DNA of 47,593 nt from Candidatus Aminicenantota bacterium (GTDB lineage Bacteria > Acidobacteriota > Aminicenantia > UBA2199): positions 5,177,804-5,225,396 of the forward strand of contig CP070627.1 in assembly GCA_020355945.1 (NCBI GenBank), read 5' to 3'. A program made the position numbers and the translations under genes. Below, in pieces: positions 25,300 through 32,420 of the stretch (its first letter is position 1; each line of letters opens with the position of its first letter). A model generated the notes under the pieces. It was not told the DNA's origin. It ran no database searches and was given only the letters and a program-made list of their open reading frames with translations.

Positions 25300-26628
25300 T
25301 TATTTCTCATTGTCATAGACTATTTTATCTTTTTTGTCAACTTTTGTGTTATCCAAAAGCCATTTCCATGCGGGAACTACTTTTATGTTTATATCCTCTA
25401 TGACAAACTCATCCGCCTCATTGTAAGTCAAAATATACCCGATGTTGGTACGGATACGTTTGGCAGCTTCGATAATACCGTTGAACTCCCTTTGCCGATT
25501 ACGTTCATCTAATTGATAAGTTACCTGGATCACATCGGTTTTATCCTCTCTCACTGCGATAAAATCGCATTCATTAGCGTTTGAGAAATAGTGAGGTTTA
25601 TAATTTCGCCTCAATAGTTCAATAAAAACAGTATTTTCAAGCACCCTGGCAGAATCGTCATGAGCAACTCTTTGAGAAAGTGAAGAATCAATGATGTAAA
25701 CTTTTGCAGGATTCCTGGTTTTTTTATATTCCGAATCGGAAAACTTCCTGGCTGCAAATACAGTTTTGGAATCCAACAAATGCTGGTAATACCTGTAAAG
25801 CAAATCCCTGGAAAAGGGAAAACTCCCCTTTGTTTTGTTGTAAAAAGAGGTCAAAGAAAATTTTGTCGAGAATGTGGAAAAGATCTTGTTCTTTAAAGTT
25901 TTGAGAAGGGGTAAATTGGAAACTTCATACCGTTCCACCAGGTCTTTGAAAAATATGGCATCCAGGTACTCTTTGATAATTTTTTGCTTTTCAAACTCAC
26001 TCTTTGCAGAAATCACTTCAGGGAATCCACCCCATTTTAAATATTCGCTAAAATATTCCACCATGCGAAACCGTTCTTCCGAAGCCAATAATAAATCATC
26101 CGCTTTGCTCCCTTTAAAAGCCGCAAATTCTTTAAAAGAGAAGGGAAAGACTTCGATACTCCATGCTCTTCCCCTTAAAGTGGTACTGATGTTTTCAGGA
26201 TAAATTTTGGATGATGAGCCGGCGGTAAAAACTTCCACCGGGGTTTTTTCAACCATCCTGCGGCAAAACTTTTCCCATCCTTCAACTTCCTGTATTTCAT
26301 CAAATAGAAAATAAACTTTTTTTTGTATAAGCCCGGGAGAAAGTTCATAAAAAGCTTCCCGGAGGGTTTCAAAATCCCCAGGGGAAAATCCCTCCAGGCG
26401 TTCGTCTTCAAAGTCGATGTAAAGAGAGTTATCCGGGTTTTCTTTCATCAAGTGATAGCGCAAATAGGTTTTGCCGCTTCGCCGTACGCCGTGGAGTATA
26501 ATCACCTTTTTGACGTTTTCCGGCAGTCGGAAACATTCTCTTTCAATGAATTTTCCAGGAATTTTGCGTATAAAATTCCTATTTTCCACGATCGCTTGTT
26601 TCAGGACATTTTTATTTATCCTTTTCAT
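25300..26628 (-). CDS. AAA ATPase of the AAA_14/DUF4143 type
   Basis: The protein (442 aa from the chosen start) has Walker A GVRRSGKT (47-54), Walker B VYFLFDEIQEVEGWE (D110-E111), AGSSSKI and the FPFSFKEF segment seen in the family. The C-terminal part has NECDFIAV and DVIQVTYQL, where E..D and Q stand at nuclease-like positions with Gln replacing the usual Glu. It is more distant from the copy at 1866 than members of one recent duplication would be. Starts at 26652 or 26628 both lack a good ribosome site; the second fits the family's usual N-terminus. It converges on the NACHT cassette with 88 bases between, and I see no hairpin there. Function of the family is unsettled. Confidence 0.85.
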   Translation of the reverse strand: MKRINKNVLKQAIVENRNFIRKIPGKFIERECFRLPENVKKVIILHGVRRSGKTYLRYHLMKENPDNSLYIDFEDERLEGFSPGDFETLREAFYELSPGLIQKKVYFLFDEIQEVEGWEKFCRRMVEKTPVEVFTAGSSSKIYPENISTTLRGRAWSIEVFPFSFKEFAAFKGSKADDLLLASEERFRMVEYFSEYLKWGGFPEVISAKSEFEKQKIIKEYLDAIFFKDLVERYEVSNLPLLKTLKNKIFSTFSTKFSLTSFYNKTKGSFPFSRDLLYRYYQHLLDSKTVFAARKFSDSEYKKTRNPAKVYIIDSSLSQRVAHDDSARVLENTVFIELLRRNYKPHYFSNANECDFIAVREDKTDVIQVTYQLDERNRQREFNGIIEAAKRIRTNIGYILTYNEADEFVIEDINIKVVPAWKWLLDNTKVDKKDKIVYDNEK

Positions 26629-26863
26629 AAGGATAAAATAAAAATTTTGCATTCAAGCGAAATGGTGTGGTAAGGACATTTGCCACCACCACTTCGGTTT
26701 TTCCGGTTTGATTAAAATTTGATTGAAGGAGGTTGATGAAGCTAAAATCTGGCTGATTCCAGGAGAAGCAAGACACCTGCTTTCAGGCTTATCCAAAAAA
26801 AGATAATTATAGCACAAAAGCAAAAAAAAAGTGAATGGGAAATCCAATCGACTTTTTTCCCTC

Positions 26864-26892
26864 TTGCAATTTAGTTCCGGCTGTGGTAAAAG
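26864..26892 (+). promoter_or_regulatory. Weak sigma70-like promoter before the small-protein/NTase pair
   Basis: TTGCAA (26864-26869) and TAAAAG (26887-26892) have a 17-base spacer. Just upstream (26832-26854) lies a 23-bp sequence, TGAATGGGAAATCCAATCGA and three more bases, that recurs with one change before the SIR2 remnant at 27616-27638. The -10 match is poor. Confidence 0.3.
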
Positions 26893-26910
26893 AGAAATGG
26901 AGGCAATAAA

Positions 26911-27114
26911 GTGAACATGAAAATGAACAGGAACGAAGTTTCTTTCAACAGTAAAGAAGCACATCAAGCAGATGAGAGAGAATATTGGATTAATGCCTCT
27001 ATCGAGGAAAAAATTGCAATGATAACATACTTAAGGGAGTGTTTTTATGGCCCTGAAGCGACTACCGGCAGACTTCAGAGATTTTTTGAATTCTCTAAAC
27101 AAGAACGGTGTTAG
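26911..27114 (+). CDS. Small protein paired with a nucleotidyltransferase
   Basis: The 67-aa product has the pattern E(A)DEREYWI..S.EEKI..ITYLRE..YG.E.TTGRLQRFFE, which I recognise as a small ORF that commonly precedes nucleotidyltransferase genes in many genomes; its function is not known to me. GGAGG at 26899-26903 stands seven bases before the GTG start; an ATG follows two codons later. Its last 68 bases overlap the next gene in another frame, so the two are made together, perhaps as a toxin-antitoxin-like pair. Confidence 0.75.
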   Translation: MNMKMNRNEVSFNSKEAHQADEREYWINASIEEKIAMITYLRECFYGPEATTGRLQRFFEFSKQERC

Positions 27115-27499
27115 ATATCTTTTGGTCGGAGGTTGGGCTGTAGGTATCTATGGTCATCCGAGAGCTACGGGGGATATGGATGTTTTGATCGCAATCGACG
27201 ACGCAAATCTTGACAAGCTGCTTAAAGCATTCTATGAATTTGGTGCACCGACTGTTGAAAAAAATCATTTTAAAGAAAAAGGCAATGTTTTCAGGATGGG
27301 GCGTTCCCCCATCAAGATCGACGTTATTAATGAAGCATCTGGCATTGATATCGATGATTGTTATTCAAGAAGGAATGTTGTCCACATCGATGGTATAGAC
27401 ATTTCATTAATATCCAAAGAAGATTTGATAAAAAACAAAAAAGCCTCCGGTCGAACAAAAGACATTGCTGACGTAGAGGATTTGGAAGATATTAGCTAG
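27047..27499 (+). CDS. Minimal nucleotidyltransferase (DUF6036-like)
   Basis: The 150-aa protein has the nucleotidyltransferase signature: LLVGGWAVGIYGHPRATGDMDVLI with Gly28-Gly29 and Asp43-x-Asp45, and a third acidic position probably in IKIDVI. It ends soon after the core, as minimal nucleotidyltransferases do. Relatives modify tRNA, proteins or antibiotics, or act as toxin-antitoxin parts; the substrate here is unknown. It overlaps the small protein gene by 68 bases and has GGGAG before its ATG. Nothing in sequence suggests an attached HEPN domain. Confidence 0.85.
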   Translation: MALKRLPADFRDFLNSLNKNGVRYLLVGGWAVGIYGHPRATGDMDVLIAIDDANLDKLLKAFYEFGAPTVEKNHFKEKGNVFRMGRSPIKIDVINEASGIDIDDCYSRRNVVHIDGIDISLISKEDLIKNKKASGRTKDIADVEDLEDIS

Positions 27500-27526
27500 A
27501 ACGATTGGAGGTTTAGATACTCTTTT

Positions 27527-27572
27527 TTTCTTCGTGCCCCTTCGTGTTTCACTGTACCTTCGCGGCTAAAAT
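27527..27572. repeat. Dispersed repeat, inverted copy of AGCCACGAAG type
   Basis: CTTCGTGCCCCTTCGTGTTTCACTG followed by CTTCGCGGCTAAAAT is, on the other strand, the same AGCC(A/G)CGAAGGTACAG..GAAACACGAAGGGGCACGAAG chain seen near 8033 and 9486. It follows the nucleotidyltransferase gene. Confidence 0.55.
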
Positions 27573-27639
27573 CATCCGGTGGATTTAGGATAGGTAAAAA
27601 TATTGACAAATAAAATGAATGGGAATTCCAATCGACTTA

Positions 27640-27648
27640 TGGTATAAT
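27640..27648 (+). promoter_or_regulatory. Extended -10 promoter of the SIR2-like remnant
   Basis: TGGTATAAT is a perfect extended -10 element. No good -35 lies 16-18 bases upstream; TTGACA at 27603-27608 is too far away (34 bases). The 23-bp element shared with the nucleotidyltransferase promoter ends one base before the TG. Confidence 0.5.
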
Positions 27649-27658
27649 GAGTGATTAA

Positions 27659-28062
27659 GTGGTTGAGGTAAAGAGAATGAATGAAGTCAAATGTCATCCG
27701 TTTAATTGGGATGGATTGCTGAAACGCATTAAACAGGGAAACGTCATCCCTGTTATCGGGCACCAACTCTACCGGGATAAAAATGAAATAGGGAAAATAC
27801 ATCTTATGTCTGTCCCCCTTACCCCATTACACCTGGCAGCGATTTAAAGATTGGCTCCCGTCTGTCAGCGATTCCCTGGCAGGTTCTTTTCTCTATAAAA
27901 AGCTCTTATAGTGCATTTACTGCCGGATTTTAAAAGTTCCCGGGGACCCAGGGGATTGATAAATTCACCCCTGTAAAGTACCTTGCTTTGCCCCACGGTC
28001 AAGTGTCGGGAAGCAGCAATGAAAAGAAAGTAATTGAATTGATGGGATTCAAGTCCCGTTAA
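27659..28062 (+). pseudogene. Decayed SIR2-like defence gene
   Basis: The first 62 codons include FNWDGLLKRIKQGNVIPVIG, a start typical of bacterial SIR2-like proteins (W..LL..I..G.VIPVIG), then run into a TAA after a frameshifted tail. Other-frame pieces follow, for example FKDWLPSVSDSLAGSFLYK soon after, and an end fragment (KFTPVKYLALPHGQVSGSS ... GFKSR) that stops at 28060-28062. The middle, most of a gene of usual size, is missing. So an SIR2-type gene was present and has mostly been deleted, while its promoter is still there. The last four bases overlap the end of the beta-barrel gene on the other strand. Confidence 0.55.
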
Positions 28063-28772
28063 AAATTGAGAGCAAAACCGATTTGAAAAGTCAACAAATC
28101 TGTTTTGGATTCACTGACATAGTAAGTGACCTCCTGGCCGTCCACAACAATAGAACCTTCCTGGAGATATTCTGCATTTCCTCCCCATAAATAGCGAACC
28201 CGGAAGTCCAACAAGAATTCCATTATTTTTTTTTGAGAATGCCGCTCTTTGGCACCTCCCAAACGCACCATCAAACCGCCGCCAATCCCGTAACTAGAAG
28301 CCGTATCATCGTAATTTACAGAACTGATATCACCTTCATCATCGTTATCTTCAATCGAGGTTTGGGCCCAGAGGTAATTCAAACCCAGCAGTGCATCGAT
28401 ATAAGGATGAAAAGAACCCCTGGCCGTCGGCTGAAACCGAAGAAAGACATGCCCTTGAAGAATATTGTAACTGTTGACCACCTTTACCACAAGGTCCGGG
28501 ATATTGTAAAAGGATTCATAACGCGTATCCTGGCCATAGTTCAAAATTCCCATCTCTGCGCCCAAAACAAAAGGTGATTTTCCCATCTTTACTCCAAAAT
28601 TGAAACCTAAACCGAACCCGTTTTTTTCAAGGTTCTCATTGAATTCTCCCTGGGGGAATCCCATGTTAAACGTTAACGAACCCTGGAATTGAGCGGCATA
28701 TGCTGCCTGATAACAAAAAATAAGTATAAAAACCATGATAGAAAATACGGTTAATTGTTTTTTTTCAATCAT
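28059..28772 (-). CDS. Outer-membrane beta-barrel protein
   Basis: The 237-aa protein has a signal peptide (hydrophobic residues 8-25, AYA|AQF) and alternating-hydrophobicity strands throughout: GSLTFNMGFP, GFGLGFNFGVKMG, FVLGAEMGIL, HVFLRFQP, HPYIDALLGLNYLW, YGIGGGLMVRLGG. It ends in FQIGFALNF, with the final Phe that guides insertion by the Bam machinery. Size suggests an 8- to 10-strand barrel of OmpA/OMP_b-brl type. Loop residues 140-155 are acidic (EDNDDEGD). AGGAGG before the ATG supports the start. Role unknown: possibly structural or adhesive. Confidence 0.85.
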   Translation of the reverse strand: MIEKKQLTVFSIMVFILIFCYQAAYAAQFQGSLTFNMGFPQGEFNENLEKNGFGLGFNFGVKMGKSPFVLGAEMGILNYGQDTRYESFYNIPDLVVKVVNSYNILQGHVFLRFQPTARGSFHPYIDALLGLNYLWAQTSIEDNDDEGDISSVNYDDTASSYGIGGGLMVRLGGAKERHSQKKIMEFLLDFRVRYLWGGNAEYLQEGSIVVDGQEVTYYVSESKTDLLTFQIGFALNF

Positions 28773-28879
28773 TTTTACCTCCTGTCAGGCATATAAAGAG
28801 CAATTATTATGCCACTCTTTTTTTTGCTGACATGTCCTATTTTAAGGACAGTTTATATGATGGCTGCGCCGCGGCCTTC

Positions 28880-29437
28880 TCAGGCTCCTTGCGTCGGGGG
28901 GGTTCGTTTTTTTAAGGTCAATGGCTTGCAGAACAAAAGCGTTTGAAACACCCAGGCAATGCCGTACAACACAAAGCAAACCAGGGGCAGCTCGATTTGT
29001 TCCAGGTCTTTGGCAATAAGCGTGGTGAAGGTAATTACAAAGGATATCATTCCCACCAGCCCGACAATAATCAAGTTAAATGCTGTGTAAATACGCGCTG
29101 TTAATGGAAATTTACCGGTATTGGTTAATTTAAGAATAAGGAAACCGTGGACCACATAGAGTATTCCACAACTGACCAGGATTCCCAGGCCCCCTTTGAT
29201 TAAATCGCTCCCACTTTTTAACACGCCGTACAAGATAGCAGCCAGTGATGCCAGGCAGGCATGATAGGCCAGGGTCTTAAAATAGTAAAGCACGACTTTC
29301 ATTCCCAATTGAGGGTCCGGGGGAGAATTATCCCGGTACGAACGCCATTTGAGAAAAATATAAATAATCGGCGCCAGGGGGATAACCAAATAAACATAGA
29401 AAACCAAAAAAGTAGCACCTCCAATCAAATCACTCAT
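28880..29437 (-). CDS. Multi-spanning membrane protein of unknown function
   Basis: The product (185 aa) shows about five hydrophobic segments: near residues 8-30, 50-75, 80-102, 115-140 and 148-168. A short cytoplasmic or external loop KWRSYRDNSPPDPQLG follows the first. No motif I recognise. Of two adjacent ATGs, the second (29437) is five bases after AGGAGG and more likely used. It is on the same strand as the beta-barrel gene, 107 bases apart. Confidence 0.75.
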   Translation of the reverse strand: MSDLIGGATFLVFYVYLVIPLAPIIYIFLKWRSYRDNSPPDPQLGMKVVLYYFKTLAYHACLASLAAILYGVLKSGSDLIKGGLGILVSCGILYVVHGFLILKLTNTGKFPLTARIYTAFNLIIVGLVGMISFVITFTTLIAKDLEQIELPLVCFVLYGIAWVFQTLLFCKPLTLKKRTPPTQGA

Positions 29438-29460
29438 CATTACCTCCTATAATACTTTTT

Positions 29461-29486
29461 TTAGCCACAAAGGCGCACAAAGGGAA
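29461..29486. repeat. Dispersed repeat (AGCCACAAAG type)
   Basis: TTAGCCACAAAGGCGCACAA then AGGGA matches the first part of the repeats at 9486 and 37939. Confidence 0.5.
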
Positions 29487-29598
29487 TTGAAATTGTATAA
29501 CAAATAAAAATTTAAATCAAGCGGGTAAAAAAATTCCTGGATCTAGCCTCATCATTTTGCCCCTGGCGGTCAGCCTCGGCAAAGGCACCCTCAATCGT

Positions 29599-30111
29599 TT
29601 ACTTTAAATCGACCCGCAGTCCTTCTTTATTATGAATGATGGGTGGAATCTTGCTCTTTTCCCATTTCCAATTCTCATAATAATCCCAACTCACCATGGC
29701 ATTTAACCGTTTTAATTCATCATCCTTCTCAGACAGGGTGGCCCGCATCACATCTCCACTGGATAAGATGCCGATATACTTGCCATCTTTTTCAACCAAT
29801 AAGTGACGCATCCGTTTGCCAAGAAATTTATCCATCAATTCATACACATTGGCATCGTGTTTGGCGGTCTGGAGATTGGCACTCATAAAATCTCTAACTT
29901 TGCCCTTTTTCGGATCAAAGCCTTCACCAAGACAATCCTTCATTAAATCACGTTCAGTCCAAATGCCCACGATATCGTCATTTTGCTTGACAAGGATTGC
30001 ACCAATGCGTTTTTCGTTCATAACTTCCAGGGCTTCGCATACAGGCGTGTCATGATCGACACTGATCATATCAATCCCTTTATGTTTTAGAATTTCTTCT
30101 GCTGTTCTCAT
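29599..30111 (-). CDS. CBS-domain protein (two CBS motifs)
   Basis: The 170-aa protein consists of two CBS motifs: residues 10-60 (ISVDHDTPVCEALEVM ... VGIWTERDLM) and 75-125 (ANVYELMDKFLGKRMRHLLV ... IGILSSGDVMRA). A paired CBS module usually binds adenosine nucleotides and senses energy state. A short C-terminal tail (WDYYENWKWEKSKIPP) follows with no extra domain. AGGAGG lies before the ATG. It stands alone and is divergent from the gene at 30291. Confidence 0.9.
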   Translation of the reverse strand: MRTAEEILKHKGIDMISVDHDTPVCEALEVMNEKRIGAILVKQNDDIVGIWTERDLMKDCLGEGFDPKKGKVRDFMSANLQTAKHDANVYELMDKFLGKRMRHLLVEKDGKYIGILSSGDVMRATLSEKDDELKRLNAMVSWDYYENWKWEKSKIPPIIHNKEGLRVDLK

Positions 30112-30204
30112 TTTTTTCCTCCTTAGTGTTTAATTTTTTATTAGATATAGCATAAAAAAAAATTTTTTTCAAAATAAATTAACTTTTAACAATATATTTT
30201 TTTG

Positions 30205-30232
30205 TTGACAAAAAAAAATGGTTATGTATATT
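30205..30232 (+). promoter_or_regulatory. Sigma70-type promoter of the DUF6515-like gene
   Basis: TTGACA (30205-30210) and TATATT (30227-30232) have a 16-base spacer in a very AT-rich region. AAGGAGG follows about 45 bases later, just before the ATG at 30291. Confidence 0.6.
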
Positions 30233-30290
30233 TATTATATGATTGACCTGGAAATAAGAGATAAATCGAGACGAGGCAAGGAGGTATGAT

Positions 30291-31061
30291 ATGATTAAGA
30301 ATCGTTTCAAGAGAGTCCTTTTGATTTTTTTCCTGGGTATGATTACGGTGGTATTTTCCATGGAGGCTGTTGGTAGCGGCAAGTATATGAGTGGTTCGGC
30401 GGGAACTGCTTATGGGAAAAAGAAAAAGAAGCCCCCAAAACCCCCTAAACCCAAACCAAAACCAAAGAAAGTAGTTGTAAAACCCCATAAAAAGCCGCCA
30501 AAAGTCGTTCATGTCCATCATCACTATGGAAAAACAGTGAAGGTTCCACCTGCAGGTCATAAAGTGGTGGTGGTAAAGGGCCGTAAATACTATTATCACA
30601 AAGGTGTTTACTACTGGCCCGGTAAAGTTGGCTATACGGTTATTGCAGGACCAATCGGTGCACAACTCACTGTCCTGCCCCCCGGGTATAGACGGGTATA
30701 TGTTGGTAAAGCTCCTTATTACTATTATTACGGCACTTATTATCATTATGACCCGGTTGAAAAAGTATACGTGGTGGTGGAGTCACCCGTGGGAGCAGAG
30801 ATCGGGGAATTGCCCGAGGGATATGAAACCCTTTACCTGGCTGACTCCTCTTATTATTACTATCATGGCACTTTTTACCGGTATTATCCCGAACGAACGG
30901 TTTATGTGGTTATCCGTGCGCCTGTGGGCCTGGTGCTGGAAACACTCCCTGATGGATATCGTTCCGTGGTAGTAAAAGGCAAAACACATTATGTTTATAG
31001 GGGGGTTTATTATCACCCCTTCACTCGAAACGGGGTAACCGTTTATAAGGTGGTGAAATAA
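30291..31061 (+). CDS. Secreted repeat protein, DUF6515-like
   Basis: After a signal peptide (residues 1-28) comes a low-complexity Lys/Pro stretch (KKKKKPPKPPKPKPKPKK, 43-60) and a His cluster (VHVHHHYG). Then four units of LP.GY..V.V...YYYY.G.YY..... with linking Y-V-V..PVGA segments follow, the pattern of DUF6515-family cell-surface proteins. The Lys/Pro stretch could pass through peptidoglycan or bind polyanions. AAGGAGG gives a strong ribosome site, and it has its own promoter. Function of this family is unknown. Confidence 0.85.
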   Translation: MIKNRFKRVLLIFFLGMITVVFSMEAVGSGKYMSGSAGTAYGKKKKKPPKPPKPKPKPKKVVVKPHKKPPKVVHVHHHYGKTVKVPPAGHKVVVVKGRKYYYHKGVYYWPGKVGYTVIAGPIGAQLTVLPPGYRRVYVGKAPYYYYYGTYYHYDPVEKVYVVVESPVGAEIGELPEGYETLYLADSSYYYYHGTFYRYYPERTVYVVIRAPVGLVLETLPDGYRSVVVKGKTHYVYRGVYYHPFTRNGVTVYKVVK

Positions 31062-31109
31062 GGAAATTTTTAGTTAAACTTGTTTTGCTTCTCATCGCAG
31101 GAGAGTGGT

Positions 31110-31220
31110 ATGATTTTTTATTTTCATGGCTTTGCTTCCAGTGAAAAAAGTTGGATGACAACTGCACCCATTCCTTTAACCGGTTTGCTGAAATTATCCC
31201 GGGAATTGAGAAACGACTAA
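31110..31220 (+). pseudogene. Possible 5' remnant of an alpha/beta-hydrolase gene
   Basis: GCAGGAGAG precedes an ATG that opens a 36-codon frame beginning MIFYFHGFASSEKSW, which resembles the N-terminus of small esterases of the YqiA type (I.YLHGF.SS..S). The rest does not continue a hydrolase and stops at 31218-31220, overlapping the end of the receiver gene on the other strand by four bases. Evidence is short; it might be a real small peptide or chance. Confidence 0.3.
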
Positions 31221-31567
31221 TCGCCCAGGAGTTCCTTGACTGCACTGGAAAGTTCATTCATGCTGAAAGGCCTGGTAAGTGAGTAATGGGCGCCCATCCT
31301 CCGTGCCATTTCAAAGCTGGCCATGCCATCAGAGATAGCAATAATTTTCAGGTCACCCTCTTTGCGGAGCTTCACGATAATCTCTAATCCTAATGTGTCA
31401 GGCAAAAATAGGTCCGTAATGATCAGGTCGAAGTTCATTCTTCGATAAAGCATCATTCCTTCTTCACCACTTAATGTACCGATGACATCATATCCCTCTC
31501 GCTTCAAAGTATACAGGATTATTTCCAGCATCTGGAGATCATCTTCGATAATAAGGATACGTGCCAT
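31217..31567 (-). CDS. Single-domain response regulator receiver (Lys replaced by Arg)
   Basis: This 116-aa CheY-like protein has the acidic pocket E8-D9-D10 (IIEDDLQM), phospho-acceptor Asp52 (LIITDLF), and Ser79 at the Thr/Ser site. The conserved Lys of the KPF motif is Arg99 (LTRPF), which may weaken phosphorylation-linked signalling. There is no output domain, so it likely acts by protein contact or as a phosphorelay part. It resembles the receiver at 31766 (both start MAR.LI..DD.QM), so the two probably arose by duplication. AAGGAAG precedes the ATG. Confidence 0.88.
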   Translation of the reverse strand: MARILIIEDDLQMLEIILYTLKREGYDVIGTLSGEEGMMLYRRMNFDLIITDLFLPDTLGLEIIVKLRKEGDLKIIAISDGMASFEMARRMGAHYSLTRPFSMNELSSAVKELLGD

Positions 31568-31670
31568 ACTTTTCTTCCTTTTTACATTTGGGGAGTTTTG
31601 CTGCTCTATTTTTTTACTTTTTTATATCCGGTAAATCATCAAGGTAACAGTTAAGTTGCTTATATTTAAG

Positions 31671-31708
31671 CGCAGAGGATGCAGGGGACGCTCTCTGCGG
31701 CCTCTGCG
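31671..31708. repeat. CGCAGAGG inverted repeat
   Basis: CGCAGAGG (31671-31678) pairs with CCTCTGCG (31701-31708), with a further TCTCTGCGG copy between. GCAGAG-type intergenic repeats like these occur in many uncultured bacterial genomes. It lies between the two receiver genes. Confidence 0.5.
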
Positions 31709-31765
31709 GTGAATATCGGCTAAACGATTACTTAGCCAGGCATAACCGGTCGATTATCACCAAAT

Positions 31766-32134
31766 TTACCCGGATGTTAGTTCTCTTACTAAACCTAATA
31801 TTTCCCAACTGCCAAAGGGTTTAGCCAGTACGCGGTCGGCGCCATACTGACTGGCTAATTCCAGGTACCCTTCAGGCCTGTGCCGACCTCCACCGGACAT
31901 GGCAATGATTTTCAACCCGGGGTAACTGTGGCGCAGTTCGGAGATGGTTTCTAATCCCTCTTTTCCCGGCATGATTATATCTGTTATTATTATATCGAAA
32001 GGTTTCTCTCCCTGGAGAGTGATTGCTTTATTTCCATTGGAAGCTTTCGTCACCTCATAACCCTTATGTTCCAATATCACCCCCAACATTTCCCGCATTT
32101 GAAAATCGTCATCAACGATTAAAACACGTGCCAT
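31766..32134 (-). CDS. Single-domain response regulator receiver
   Basis: A canonical 122-aa CheY-like receiver: acidic residues D8-D10 (IVDDDFQM), phospho-acceptor Asp52 (IIITDIIMPG), Ser80 and Lys105 (LAKPFG). No DNA-binding or enzyme domain follows. GGAAGGAGG lies before the ATG. It lies downstream of the kinase/NtrC pair on the same strand and may receive phosphate from that kinase. Confidence 0.9.
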   Translation of the reverse strand: MARVLIVDDDFQMREMLGVILEHKGYEVTKASNGNKAITLQGEKPFDIIITDIIMPGKEGLETISELRHSYPGLKIIAMSGGGRHRPEGYLELASQYGADRVLAKPFGSWEILGLVRELTSG

Positions 32135-32302
32135 CTGACTATACCTCCTTCCAACATAATTTTTTTGAAACCGGAAACCATATAGGGCAGCAACTTACAT
32201 GCCAAATTTCCAGGTTCCTTGAAAAAAATCCTGGAAAGCTTGCTGTCAAATGAAAAAGCGAAGATCAACAGGTTCTCAATTCTATTCAGGCAGCCGCGGT
32301 GA

Positions 32303-32413
32303 TGTTAAAAAAGTTGACAAACCCGTTGTTGCCAAAACTTCATTTTTGGTTCTCATGCACGATGGATAAGTATTTAATGCCAGGAATAAACGCTGTGTTA
32401 AAAAAGTTGACAA
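32303..32413. repeat. Pair of 18-bp direct repeats
   Basis: TGTTAAAAAAGTTGACAA occurs at 32303-32320 and again at 32396-32413, 93 bases apart and identical. Each contains TTGACA, but no matching -10 follows on the plus strand, and no plus-strand gene is downstream. The second copy ends a few bases before the end of the sigma54 activator gene. Recombination scar or binding site are both possible. Confidence 0.6.
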
Positions 32414-32420
32414 TCGAAAA

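Noticed and set aside
26653..26910. Possible gene remnant (EVDEAKIWLIPGEARHLL) before the small-protein gene
   Set aside because: The frame is bounded by stops after about 23-28 codons and has no start; too short to assign.
30222..30746. 174-codon frame opposite the DUF6515-like gene
   Set aside because: The plus strand has a promoter, ribosome site, signal peptide and family repeats; the opposite frame has none.
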